A stretch of DNA of 64,000 nt from contig JADJAE010000002.1 in the NCBI GenBank assembly GCA_016704445.1, forward strand, positions 186,001 to 250,000, in the 5' to 3' direction. The position numbers were made by a program, and so were the translations under genes. The stretch comes from Deltaproteobacteria bacterium (GTDB lineage: Bacteria > Myxococcota_A > Polyangia > Polyangiales > Ga0077539). A model generated the notes under the pieces. It was not told the origin of the DNA. It saw only the letters and a program-made list of their open reading frames with translations, and did not search any database. Below are positions 1-11,400 of this stretch, in pieces; positions within the stretch are counted from its first letter, which is position 1, and the number at the start of each line of letters is the position of its first letter.

Positions 1-347
1 AAGCTCTTTGCGCTTCGTTGCTTAGGCCTTCCTCTTCGATTCCTTCCTTCGGTCGACGCTTCCTTCTTCGACTTCGCTTCGCTTCGAACTTCAGCTTTCT
101 TCGACTGCTCTTCGCTTCGTCTCCGCGCTTCAACGACGGCCCCTTCTTTCTTCTTCCGTCACTGATCGCAGACCCTCCCGCATCGTAAAAACCCCTACAG
201 ACTTGCCGAGCCCGGAGGCGCCCCCCACAGCGCCTCCGGGCTTCTTGTTGTTCCGTCACAGCACCATGGAACCTCCGGGTCGCTCGCGCGTCCCAAAGCC
301 TGACCCGGCTCGCGGTGTCTCTCACCCACCGCCTGGAGGTACTTCCG
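1..347. other. Gene-poor leading segment, pyrimidine-rich
   Basis: No gene can be called here. Bases 1 to about 170 are strikingly pyrimidine-rich on the + strand and built from overlapping CTTCG/CTTC words. One + frame stays open from the window edge to a TAA near 185, just before the terminator at 210. It could be the end of a gene that starts upstream, but its Leu/Ser/Phe-rich translation looks unlike a normal protein. The complementary frame would be Lys/Glu/Arg-rich but has no ATG or GTG start in the window. Confidence 0.4.
210..252 (+). terminator. Rho-independent terminator
   Basis: A perfect 11-bp inverted repeat (210-220 with 231-241) encloses a 10-base loop and is followed by the T-rich stretch TTCTTGTTGTT. 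The T-rich side shows it works for + strand transcription, ending a transcript that enters from the left of the window. Confidence 0.75.
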
Positions 348-902
348 ATGCGCCCCATCTTCCCGCTCCTCGCCCTCGCCCTGCTCCCCTCCCTCGCCTC
401 CGCCCAGGACGCCCTCTGCGTCCCGGGTTCGCCCTTCTATGAGCGCGGCGACTACCGCTGCTTCCCCCATCGGCCGCATCCCACCCGCGCCCGCGCCTCG
501 GTGCGCGCCACCGTCGAGGGCGGCCGCTACCTCTCCGGCGGCGGCCTCGACGCCTCCACCCGCGAGCGCATCGAGGACCACTTCGACGCCCTCGGAGACA
601 CCCTCGCCGAGGCGCTCCCCTCGCTGGTCGACGGCCGCGGCGGGCTCCACACCCCCGACGTGCGCCTCAGCGTCGTGCTGCTCCCGAGCGGCGACGTCGG
701 CCGGGTGCGGGTGCTCTCCCGCCTGGGCGACCCCTTCGACCGCCGCATCGCGCAGGCCCTCGTCTCCTCGGTCTCCGAGCACGGCGGCCTCTCCGTCGAC
801 GGCAGCGAGGTGGAGGTCATCGTGCGCCTGCACCCACAGCTGCACTTTACCCGCTGGCGTAATCACCGCTCGCCGCCGCCCTGTTGCTACGAGGACGACT
901 GA
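348..902 (+). CDS. Secreted protein with TonB-like C-terminal region
   Basis: The product is 184 residues. It begins with a clear signal peptide (hydrophobic run, cleavage after ASA near residue 19), so it is exported. The ATG at 348 is chosen over an upstream in-frame start because it gives the signal peptide directly and a TGGAGGT ribosome site lies about 10 bases upstream. The C-terminal half (roughly residues 100-165) has the pattern 'VRLSVVLLPSGDVGRVRVLS' followed by a helix and a second strand, resembling the TonB/AgmX C-terminal fold seen more clearly in the GltG-like protein at 13781. That resemblance is by eye only. The tail contains a CCYED Cys pair. The function is unknown. Confidence 0.7.
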   Translation: MRPIFPLLALALLPSLASAQDALCVPGSPFYERGDYRCFPHRPHPTRARASVRATVEGGRYLSGGGLDASTRERIEDHFDALGDTLAEALPSLVDGRGGLHTPDVRLSVVLLPSGDVGRVRVLSRLGDPFDRRIAQALVSSVSEHGGLSVDGSEVEVIVRLHPQLHFTRWRNHRSPPPCCYEDD

Positions 903-931
903 ACTCCGCGGTGACGTGTAACAATGGGCCC

Positions 932-1657
932 GTGGAGCCCATCCTGGTCGACGTCCTCTGCCGACGCGCCTCCTCGGTGATCGACGTCGCCGCGCGCGTG
1001 CAGCTCTTCCGAGGCATCCTGGTGATCACCGAGCGCGACGAGCTCCGCGCCACCCTCGACCGCCTCGCCGAGCGCGCCGGGCTGCGAGACACCCACGCGC
1101 AGGTCGCGCTGCTCACCGCCGAGATCGCCCTCTGCTGGGAGCCCGACCTTCAGCGCGCCGTCCACGGCGACCGGCTCGACGTCCCTGCGAGCGCGCTCGA
1201 CCCCGACGACGAGCGGCTCATCCCCGACTACGGCCGCGGCCGGGTGCTCACCCTGGGAGAGCGCAAGTCCCTGGCCCGCAAGCCCGATCGCAGGCTCATC
1301 GACCGGGTGCTCCGCGACCCGCACCCCGACGTCATCGAGCTGCTGCTCATGAACCCGCGGCTCACCGAGCCCGACGTGGTGCGCCTGTGCGCCCGCCGCC
1401 CCAACGCGCCAGACATCCTGCTGCGGGTGTTCCGCTCGCCGCGCTGGGCCATCCACCCGAAGGTGCGCACGGCGCTCGCGCTCAACCCGAGCACGCCGCC
1501 CGCCATCGCCGAGGCCGTCGTGCCCCTCCTCGCCCCCGAAGACCTGCACATCCTCGCGCAGGACCAGCACGCCGCCCTCGCCGTCCGCCGCCGCTGCCTC
1601 GAGGTGCTCTCCCGCTTCGCTCCGCTGCACGACGACCCCGACCGCGCCGTGCACTGA
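932..1657 (+). CDS. Hypothetical protein with HEAT/LRV-like helices
   Basis: This is a soluble protein of about 241 residues with no signal peptide. The middle (about residues 100-200) has short degenerate helical units such as 'DPHPDVIELLLMNPRLTEPD' and 'NPSTPPAIAEAVV', each near 22-25 residues. These look like leucine-rich-variant or HEAT-type repeats, which usually bind protein partners. The frame has no good ATG. GTG at 932 is the preferred start, with GTG at 911 and TTG at 884 (overlapping the previous gene) as alternatives. It lies 29 bases after the previous gene and may be cotranscribed. Its 3' end converges on the PTH2 gene. No specific function can be given. Confidence 0.65.
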   Translation: MEPILVDVLCRRASSVIDVAARVQLFRGILVITERDELRATLDRLAERAGLRDTHAQVALLTAEIALCWEPDLQRAVHGDRLDVPASALDPDDERLIPDYGRGRVLTLGERKSLARKPDRRLIDRVLRDPHPDVIELLLMNPRLTEPDVVRLCARRPNAPDILLRVFRSPRWAIHPKVRTALALNPSTPPAIAEAVVPLLAPEDLHILAQDQHAALAVRRRCLEVLSRFAPLHDDPDRAVH

Positions 1658-1672
1658 CCCTCTCCCACCGGA

Positions 1673-2434
1673 TCACACCGGCGGCAGCGCCTTCACCCTC
1701 GCCGACCACCGCTCCACGGCTCGAGGAGCGAGCGCCAGGAAGGTCTCGCTCCCGTGCGCCACCTCGGTCAGACCCGCGTCTCGCACGATGGCGCACGACT
1801 CCTCCCGCTGCAGCGCGGCCCACTCCTCACCTGACGCGCGGCGCACGGCGCAGGGCCTCCCCGCGTCGTTCCAGCGAGCGAAGGCCTCGGGCTCTCTCGC
1901 CGCGAAGGCGTACACGCAGAGCAGCACCGCGTGCCCTATCTGGGCGAGCAGCTTGCCCGCGCGCATGGGCACCGCGGCGTTGAGCACGAACACCATCACC
2001 GGGCCGTCGCCCGGCGGCGGCAGCGGGCGCGAAGGCAGCTCGGCGAGCTCCGCGGTGTAGGCCTGGAGCGTCACCAGGAGCTTCTCCCGATCGCTCTTTC
2101 TCCGTGGGGGGAGGGCCCTCACCACGACCGTGCCGTCCACCGCTCCGTCGCCTCCGTCGAGGGCGAGCACCGCGGGCCAGTTCTTCTCGTTGGCGCGGAG
2201 GCACACCTTGCGAAACGAGCGCGACGACCACTCCGCGAAGGCGTCGCGGTAGCGGGGGTCACCCGCGAAGCGGGCGGCGGCGTCGACGGTCGCCTGCGCG
2301 GCCGCGACGAGGAGCGCCTCCAGCGGGGCGGAGTGCTCCTTGCGGACGATGAGGTACATCACCCACGGGTCGTCCTGGGCGGCGCGCGCGTCGATGGACT
2401 CGGGGTGGTCCTTGTCGTGTTCGTAGACGGGCAT
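1673..2434 (-). CDS. Peptidyl-tRNA hydrolase type 2 (PTH2) family protein, two-domain form
   Basis: The protein has 253 residues. The C-terminal part (about 143-245) carries the PTH2 pattern: a strand, then 'MRAGKLLAQIGHAV' matching the GK-x-AxQxxHA core, then 'RDAGLTEVAHGSETFLALAP' matching the DAGxTxxxxGSxTxLxxGP signature. PTH2 enzymes release peptides from peptidyl-tRNA. The N-terminal half (about 20-130) has its own 'DDPWVMYLIVRKE' strand and 'RKVCLRANEKNW' segment. It resembles the degenerate first domain of duplicated PTH2-like proteins known from actinobacteria. A canonical PTH2 is only about 115-120 residues. Whether this protein is a working hydrolase is uncertain. It lies just beyond the end of the giant TPR gene, on the same strand. 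Confidence 0.75.
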   Translation of the reverse strand: MPVYEHDKDHPESIDARAAQDDPWVMYLIVRKEHSAPLEALLVAAAQATVDAAARFAGDPRYRDAFAEWSSRSFRKVCLRANEKNWPAVLALDGGDGAVDGTVVVRALPPRRKSDREKLLVTLQAYTAELAELPSRPLPPPGDGPVMVFVLNAAVPMRAGKLLAQIGHAVLLCVYAFAAREPEAFARWNDAGRPCAVRRASGEEWAALQREESCAIVRDAGLTEVAHGSETFLALAPRAVERWSARVKALPPV

Positions 2435-2459
2435 CAGCGGCGGGGAGGGAGGTGCGGAC

Positions 2460-2483
2460 GACCGGCGAGATCGCCCGCCGGTC
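2460..2483 (-). terminator. GC-rich hairpin after the giant TPR gene
   Basis: A perfect 8-bp stem (2460-2467 with 2476-2483) with an 8-base loop sits between the stop of the giant TPR gene at 2494 and the PTH2 start at 2434. There is no T run, so it is at best a weak terminator or attenuator closing the glt-type operon. Confidence 0.4.
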
Positions 2484-2493
2484 GGTGGTGGGA

Positions 2494-5400
2494 TCAGTAC
2501 GAGGCGGACTGCACCTGGAAGTTGATGCCGAGCGTCTCTCGCAGGGAGAAGTACGTCTCGCTCATCGAGAAGAGGATCACGTCCTTGAGCTTCTCGGCGG
2601 GCGCGAGGTCACCCGGCAGGCCGGGCTCCATGCCGAGCATCTTGCGGGTGATCTCCAGGTCGCCGCACATCAGGAAGCCCGCGCGGGCGGCCGTGAGCTC
2701 GACGGACTGGTACCACTTCTTGATGTTCGACGAGCCGCCCTGCTCGAGGAAGTACTTGACCACCTTGCGCAGGCCCTCGACGGCGATCGGGTCCTGGGCG
2801 AGCAGCGGCGCAAGCGTCTGCGCGGCCTGCGCGGACTCCGGCGGAACGTCCTGGTCGGACTTCACCAGCTTGATGGCCGCGAGCAGCATCACCGTGAGCT
2901 CCTGCGTCGTCGGCAGCAGCACGCGGATGTAGTGCTCGTTGCGGTAGTAGGTCATGTGCTTCGCCGCGACGAAGGCGAGCTCCTCGGGCCGCAGCCCGGA
3001 GAGCAGGCCCGCGCCCGCGAACGACGCGATGGGCTCGCTCGGCACGTACCCGAGGCCGCCCTGCTGCTGCGGCTTCAGGAAGATCGACGGCAGCGGCAGG
3101 TTGAGGGCCTGCGACGACTGCGCGAGCGAGCGCACCAGCGCGACGGTGGTGTTCGCCGGGTCCTGCAGCTCCTTCTGGGTGAAGCCGAACTGCTGGAGCG
3201 GCTTGACCTTCGCGCGGCGCACCGCGCCGAGGATGGCAGCGAAGATCTTCCCGACGACGGGGTCTTCGTTGGGGTGGAAGAGCTGCTTGACCCAGTTCTC
3301 CTCGGTGAGCCGCCCGGTGGGCTGCAGCGGCTTGCGCGGGCGGTACTGCTCGAAGAACGCCCGCAGGTCTTCCCGCGCCCGGTCGCGCAGCAGGAACGAC
3401 GTCGTCGCCGCCACGCACCACGCCTTGTCGTGCTGGTGCGACTGGTAATAGAGGTCGTAGATCGCGTGCATCGCCTCGGCGTTGCCGACGTCCTGCTGCG
3501 CGATGGTCTGCCAGCGCGTGACCGCCTCCGTCGTGTTGCCCATGCGGGCCGCGAGCTCGGCCAGGATCTTGTGCTCCTGGAGGTCTTCGGGCTTGCGCTC
3601 GGAGGCCATCTGGAAGGCCCGCAGCGCCGCGTCGGGCTGCATCAGCCGGTCGCGGTAGATGAGCCCGAGCGCGTGCAGCAGGCTGAACTCCAGCTCCTTG
3701 GAGTCGGGCTTGTTGATGATGCGCTTGAGCATCGCGCGGTAGCCGCGCTCCAGGCTCTTCCAGTCCTTGCGCGCCGTCAGGATCTCGTTGACCTTCGCGA
3801 AGGGCTTGAGCTCCGCGGGGTTGAAGTCGAGCGCCTGGTTGTAGAAGGTCAGCGCCTCGTCGGGGTTCTTCAGCTCCTGGTTGTAGATCGACGCGATCGA
3901 GTACGCGTAGCGCGCCTTGCGCTCCTGGTTGGTCTCCAGGTCGCTGATGCGCTGCACCACGTCGATGACCTTCGACCACTGCTTGCTCTCCGTGTAGAGC
4001 CCGAGCAGCTTGTGCAGCAGCACGTGGTCGCGGGGCTTGAGCTCCGCCGCGCCCGCGAAGGCCTGGATGGCCTTCTGGGTGTTCTTGGCCTTGTCCTGCC
4101 AGAGCGCGCCGATCTCCTGGAGCATCGCGAAGCGCTTCTCCTCGTCGTCCTCCATGTCGAGGAGCTGCGTGCGGTACCCGATCGCCTGCTCCCACTCCGA
4201 GCCCGCGGAGTGCGTGTCGATGAGCGCCCCGAGCGCCGGCCGGTACCCGGGGTACTCCTCCAGCGACTTCTCCAGGAAGTTCGCCGCGCGCCGCCGGTCG
4301 CCCTGCGCGGACTTCACCACGCCGAGCCGGTAGTACAGGTCGGCCCGCGCCTCGGCGTCGAGCTCGTCCTTGTGGTGCACGAGCAGCACTTGATAGTGCT
4401 TGAACGCGTTGTCCCAGTCCTGCTTCTCGAAGTTGGCGAGCGCCAGCGCGGAGATGGCCTCCACGTTGGCCCGGTCGAGCGCGTGCGCCGCGGCGAAGGC
4501 CTTGATCGCGCGGTCGCCCTTGCCGAGCGCCACCGCGATGCGGCCCATGGTGAGCTGGATCTGGAGCTGCTCCGCCGGGTCACGCCGCGACGCGCGGCGG
4601 GTGAGCATCTCCGCGAGCGGCTCGGCGTCGGCCCAGCGCTGCTCGGAGACGTAGTAGTTGCAGAGCGGCCACGCGGCCTCCTCCTGGTCGGCGTCGCAGC
4701 GCAGCGCCTCCTCGTAGCAGCGGATCGACTGCGCCTGGTCGTCCAGGTGCTGCGCGTTCACGCGGCCGAGCTCGGTGAGCAGCTTGGCGCGGGTGCGCGG
4801 CAGCTCCGTCGCCGCCTGCTCGCGGTCGAGGTAGCGGGCCACCTCGTACCAGTCCTCGCGCCGCGTCGCGATGGCGCGCAGCGCCTCGAGGGCGGGCAGG
4901 TGGCGGGGTCGATGTCGAGCGCGGCCTGGTACTGGTCCACCGCGCGGAGCTCGTCGCCCAGCGAGGTCTCGGCGATCTTGCCCACGCGGACGCGCAGCTC
5001 GACGGCCTTGGCCGGGTCGCTGGCGACGTACTGCGCGAGCTGCTCGAGCATGTCGGTGGCGCGGTGCCAGTCGCCGCGCGTCTCGTAGATGCGCGAGAGC
5101 GCGTCGAGCGCGTCGACGTTCTCCGGGTCGATCTGGAGCACGTTCAGGAACGCGTCCTCCGCGTGCTCCACGTCGCGCTTCTCGTCGGCGTAGACGCGGC
5201 CCATCTGGAGGAAGACGGGCACCCGGTCGCGCCGCTCGCCGGTGGCCGTGAGGTGGCGCTCCAGCGTGGCGATGAGCTCGTTCCACTGGCCGGTGTGGCG
5301 GTAGAGGCGCTCGAGGGCGCGCAGCGACGGGTCGTGCGAGGGGTCGATCTCCAGCACGCGCTCGAAGCGCTCGATGGCCAGCGCGGGCCGGACGAACTCC

Positions 5401-8400
5401 TCCTCCAGCATCTCGCCGATGCGCGTGAGGAGCTTGATGCGCTCGCGCTCCGTCGACACGACCTCGAGCTGCTGCTCCAGCACCGCGAGCAGCTCCTGGC
5501 TGCGGCCGAGGCGCGCGTAGATGCCCTCCAGGCCGCGCATCGCGGCGAGGTTGGTCGGGTCCGCCGAGAGCACCGTCGCGTACTCCGCGGCGGCGCCCTC
5601 GAGGTCGCCGATGCGGTCTTCGAGCACCGAGCCCACGCGCATGCGCAGCTCGGCGGCCTCGGCGGGATCGGTGACCGACGCCACGTGGCGGCGCAGCACC
5701 TCGACGAGGGCGGGCCAGTCCTCCGCGGCGGCGTGCACCCGCGCGAGCGCCGCGAGGGCCGCGCCGTCGGTCGCGTCGATCGCCAGCGCCGAGTGGAACT
5801 GCTCCACCGCCTGCGCCGGCTGCTTCAGGCTCTTCTCGTAGACCTCGCCGAGCTGCACGTGCGCCGCGCGACGGTCCTCGGGCGAGCGGGCCACCTCCAC
5901 CGCGCGCTGCAGGGTCTTGGCGAGCGGCTGCCACTGCCCCAGGCGCCGGTAGAGCTCGCCCTGCGAGCGCAGCGCCTGGAGGTTGCCCGGCTCCGCCGCC
6001 AGGATCTGCGTGTAGATCGGGATCGCCCACTCCGGGTGCCCGAGCTCCAGGCCGTACCACTTGGCGGCGTGCAGCCCGAGCTGCGTCTTGCGCGGCCCCG
6101 CGGGCTCCGCCGTGTAGGACTCCATGGTGGTCTTGAGCAGGTCGTTCCACTTGCTCGAGGCGCCGGTGATGGCCTCGAGCGCCGCGATCGCCTCGGGGTT
6201 GGTCACGTCCTCCTCGAAGGCGATCTGCGCCGCCGCGAAGGCCTGCTCCCGGTCGCCCAGCTCGGTGTCGAACACCTTCGCCGCGCGCACCATGAACGGA
6301 ACCGCCTCGGCGACGTTGCCGTCCTCGGCCAGCTTGTCGTGCCGCGCCACGTAGAGCCCCGACAGCTCATCCCAGCGCGCGGCCTCGCGGTGCAGCGCCT
6401 CGAGCGCCGTGAAGGCCCGCTCGTGCAGCGCGTCGGCCTCCAGCACCGCCTCGTACGAGGCCCGCGCCCCGTCCGGCTCGCCGATGCGCTGCTCCCAGAC
6501 GTCCGCCGCCTGCAGGTGCAGCGCGACCTTCGTCTCCGGGTCCTCCGCCACCGCGGCCTGACGCCCGAGCACGTCGACCACCTCGCGCCACTCCTCGCGC
6601 GCCGAGTGGATCACCAGCAGCGCCGACAGCGACGCCGCGTCCGTGGGGTCGATCTCCAGCGCGTTGCGCCACGCGTCGATGGACTCCTCGCCGTTGCCGA
6701 GGACGGTCCAGTAGATGGTGCCGAGCTCCGACCAGGCGGCCTTGATCTCGTCGTTCTCGAGCGTCGCGGTGCCCAGCGAGATCAGCGTCTGCAGCGTGAC
6801 GACCAGCTCGTCCCAGCGCTGCCCGTGGCGGTAGATCGCCGCGAGCGCCCGCAGCGCGTCGAAGGACGCCGGCTCGATGTCGAGCACGCGCCGGTAGCCC
6901 TCGATGGCCCGCTCGACGTCGCCGAGCTTCTCCAGGTAGACCGCCGCCACGCGCAGCGCGATCTCCACGCGCCGGTCGGAGTCGGACTCGCTCCCGAGCT
7001 GCCGCTCGAGCACGTCGATGAGGTCCTGCCAGCGGCCGGCGGCCTCGTGCAGCGCGGCGATGGCGCTCAGCGTCTCCGCCTCCTCGCCGCGGATCACCAG
7101 CACCTGCTCGTAGAGCTTCACCGCGTCGTCCGGGCGCCCCAGGTAGGACTCCGCGATGCGGGCCATGTTGGTGTACGTCTCCGCGCGCTCCTCGTCCGAG
7201 TCCGCCGCGTCGAGCTTGCGCTCCTGCACCGAGTAGAGGTCCGCCCAGCGCTCCTGCGCCGTGTAGATCGCCTCCAGCGCGTCGAGGCTCGGGCGGTTGC
7301 GCGCGTCGACCCCCTCGATCACCGCGCGGTACTGCACCACGGCCTCGTCCACGCGGCCGAGGTCGTCGCGCAGGATCGCCGCGAGCCGCAGCGTGTGGAC
7401 GACCTTCTCCTCGGGGTCGGCGATGATCTGCGCGCGCCGCGACAGCACCACCACGAGCTTCTCCGCCTCGCCGGAGGCGGTGTGCAGCCGGTCGAGGGCC
7501 TCCAGCGCGTCGGCGTCGAGCGGCGCCACGTCCAGCACGAACTGGTACGCGCCCTCGGCCGAGGCCAGGTCGCCCCGCTCCTCCTCGTGCACGCGCGCCA
7601 GGCGCTTGCCGATCGCCACGCGGACCTCGTCGGTCGACGTCTCGGCCTCGACCACGTCGGCGTAGACGTTGGTGAGGTCGTCCCAGGCGCCGGTCGTCGC
7701 GGCGAGCCGCTCGACCTCGCTCAGCGAGCGGTCATCGAGCGGCGCCTCCTTCACGGCGCGGCCGAGCCACGCGAAGGCCCCCGCCGCGTCGCCGCGCTTC
7801 TCCTCGAGGATCTCCGCGATGCCCCGCATCGCCAGCACCCGGTCGCCCACGTCGGGGATCAGGTCGAGCGTGCGCGACTGCAGGTCCGCCAGCTTCTCCC
7901 AGTCCTCGCTCATCCGATAGAGCGGGTCGAGCGTCGCCGCGACCTCCGCCCGCAGCATGTCCCGCGCGAACATCCCCTCCAGCGCGGCGACGGTGTCCGC
8001 GTGGTCGGCCTGCACGTCGATGATCTCGCGGTACGCCGCGAGCGCCCCGGCGGGGTCCGCGAGCCGGTGCTCCAGCACCTGCCCGAGGCGGTATCGCAGC
8101 GCCACCGCGTCGTCGGGCGAGAGGTCGGACAGGGTCAGCTCGCGGCGCAGCACCTCGGCCACCTGGGGCCACTGCTCCAGCGCCTCGTAGAGCCGGTCGA
8201 GGGCCCGCAGCGCGCTCGCGTTGCTGGCGTCGACCTCGAGCACCGCCCGGTACCGCTCGATGGCGGCGTCGGCGTCGGCGCGCTGCACCTCGTGGATCTG
8301 CCCCACCCGCAGCAGCAGCTCGACGTGGCGGTAGGGGTCGTCCGCGAGCGCGCCGACCGCGGCGTCGTACACGGCGACCACGGTGTCCCAGCGCGAGAGG

Positions 8401-11400
8401 CCCTCCGCGAGGCGCTCGAAGTTGCCGAGGTTCTCCTCGACGCGCGGGTCGAGCGCGACGGCGCGGGCCATCGCGTCGAAGGCGGCCTCCGGGCGGTCGA
8501 GCGCCGACTCGTTGACGTCCGCGATGCGCTGGAGCAGCTCCAGCTTCGCGGGCACGTCCTCGGTGTGGCGCACCTGCACCTCGAGCACCTCGACGAGGGG
8601 CTCGAAGGAGCCCGCCGCGGAGTACACGGACTCCAGCACGGCCGCGGCCGCGAGGGGCGCGCCGTCGCCGCGGAGGATGGCCGTGAGCGCGCCGATGGAG
8701 GGCGCGTGGTCGGGGATGGTCTCCAGGATCTCGCGGTAGATCTCCACCGCGCGCGGCACGTCCGCGAGGTTGCCCTCGTGCAGCTTCGCCACGCGGAACC
8801 GGTACGACGCGACCTCGTCCGGGTCGGCCGCGAGCTCGGCCTCGCGCTCGAGCACCGAGAGCAGGTCCTGCCAGCGGCCCTGCGCGGTGTAGAGCGCGTC
8901 GAGCTTCTGGATCGCGAGCAGGTCCGTCGGGTCGAGCTCGAGGACGTGGTTGTACGCGTCGATGGCGCGGTCGTTGTCGTGCAGCTCGCTCTCGTAGACC
9001 GCCGCGACCTCGAAGAAGAGGCGCTTCTTCTCGTCGGCGTCGCTGATTAGCGCGGCCTTCTTCTCATAGGCCGCGAGGAGCTCGGGCCAGCGCTGGCCGG
9101 TCACGAAGATGCGGATGAGCGCGTCGAGCGCCGCCACCTCGCTGTCGTCGACCTCGACGATGCGGCGGTAGGTGCCCACCGCCCCCTCGACGTCGTTGAG
9201 CACCGTCTCGTAGATCTCCGCCGCGCGCCACAGGTAGGCCTTGCGCTCGTCGAGGTCGTCGAGGATCTCCGCCTTGCGGACCAGGGTCTCGGTGAGCTCC
9301 TTCGGCCGGTCGGTGAGCTGGTAGAGCCGCTCCAGCGACGACACGGCGTCGAGGTTGCCGGGCTGCACGGCGAGCGCCGCGACCTCGTGCCCGATGGCGC
9401 GGTCGAGGTCCCGGAGGCGCTCCTCGGACACCGCCGAGGCGCGGCGGTGCAGGGCGACGCGCACGTCCGGGTCGCCCTCCTCGAGCGCCCCGATGCGGGC
9501 CTCGATCACCTCCACGAAGTCCCCGTCGATCTCCAGCGAGCGGGCGAGCCGGTCGAGCCCGGCGAGCGTGTCCTCGCGCGAGGAGTCCTCCGTCAGCGCC
9601 TGCGAGAGCGCCACGAAGGCCCCGGCGCCGTCGTCGAGCGCCGTCTCGCGCAGCTCCGCCACCCGGTGCAGCAGGTCGACCTTCGTCGCCCGCTCGGAGA
9701 GCCCCGCCTGCACGTCCAGCGCATGCACCAGCCGCTCCCACGCGCCGCGCGCGCGGTACACGGGCTCCAGCGTGTCGACCACCGTCGCGGTGTACGTCGC
9801 GTCGCCGAGCATCGCCTCCAGCGCCGCCACGGCCCGATCGGTCGACTCCTCGCGGGTCACCACCTCGCGCAGGATCTCGATCGCCGCCTCGCGGTTGCCC
9901 AGCCGCTGGTCCTGCACCTCCGCGAGCCTGAACTGGAGCGCCGCGCGGCTCTCTCCGTCCGGGGCCAGCGACACCTGCTGCGCGAGGTTCTCCGCCAGCG
10001 AGGGCCACTTACCCAGCCGGGTAAACATCCGGTCGAGGGCCGTGAGCGCGATGGCGTTGGTCGGGTCGCGCTCGAGCATCGCGTGGTAGGTCGCCACGCT
10101 CGCGTCGGCGTCGTTGAGCCGCTCGTCCTGCACCGCGGCGATCTCCGCCTGCACCCGGTCGTACTCCTCCGGGTCGGCGGTCACCTCGAGCCGGCGCCGC
10201 AGCGTCGCGAGCACCTCGGGCCAGCGCCCCGCCGAGCGCCAGGTGCGCTCCAGGGCCTCCAGCACCGCGACGTCGCCCGGGTTCGACTCCAGCACGCGCT
10301 CGAGCGCCGTCACGGCGTTCTGCACGTTGCCGAGGAAGCGCCCCTCGATCTCCGCCACGCGCACGTAGAGGTCGCGCCCGAGGGGCGTCCCGGCCTGCTG
10401 CTCGGCGGCCTCGCGGAAGAGCACCACCACCTGCGGCCACCCGTCGACGGCCTCGGACACCCGCATGAGCGTCTCGGTCACCTCGGCGTTCGAGGGGTCT
10501 TCCTGGAAGGCCCGCCCGTACGCCTCGAGCGCCCTCGGCGCCTGGCCCAGCTCCGTCGCGGCCACCGAGCCGATGCGCTGCAGCAGGGCCACGCGCTCGG
10601 CCTTGTCGTCGCCCTCCGCCACGAGGATCTCGAGCGCCCGCACCAGCGCCTCCCAGTCTCCGCGCAGCTCGTACACGGGCTGCAGCACCTCCGCCGCCGC
10701 GTGCCGCAGCGACGGGTCGCGGAGCAGCCCCTCGAGCGCCTGCCGCGCGCCGTCGTGATCCGGCGCGCTCGCGAGCACCTCGCGGTAGAGCCCCAGCGCC
10801 TCGGTGGGCTGGGCCAGCCGCTGCTGCGTCACCGTCGCCAGGTGGAAGCGGATCGCCGTCACCTTCGCCTCGTCGGCGTAGGCCTCGTGCACCTCGAGCT
10901 CGCGGCGCAGCACCTCGGCCAGCTGCGGCCACTGCTCCTGCTTCTCGTAGAGCCGCGACAGCGCGGCGAGCGCCTCGGGGTCGTCGCCGAACTCCGCCAC
11001 GATCGCCGTCGCGGCCTCGACCGCGCGGGGCAGGTTCTGCAGCCGCTCCTCGGCGACGTGCACCACGTCGAGCAGCAGGGCCTTGCGGGTCTCCCCATCG
11101 CCCACGATCTCCAGGCGCCGGTCGAGCACGTTGAGCAGCTCGGCCCACTGGCCGTGCGCGCGCAGCATCGACTCCAGCGCCGCGAGCGCCTCGGGGTGCG
11201 CCTCGTCGCCCGCGAGCACCGCCCGGTACTGCGCCACCGCGCCGTCGACGTCGTCGAGGTGCGCCGCGAGGATGGAGCCCGACCGCAGCCGCAGCCCGAC
11301 CCGCGCGGCCTCATCCACCGAGGCGTCCGCGATGGCGGCCTCCAGCGCGTTCTGCGCCTCACGCCAGCGGCCGGTGAGGGCGGCGGCGCGCTCCAGGTCG

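Noticed and set aside
4905..4908. Programmed ribosomal frameshift in the giant TPR gene
   Set aside because: No slippery heptamer or pseudoknot is apparent, and the shift exactly restores a degenerate repeat; a base error or mutation is simpler.
2452..9050. Very long open frames antisense to the giant TPR gene (one from 2452 to 5088, one from 5064 to 9050)
   Set aside because: They are His/Arg/Leu/Val-rich without any family motif and mirror the codon structure of the TPR gene; GC-rich codons leave the opposite strand without stops.
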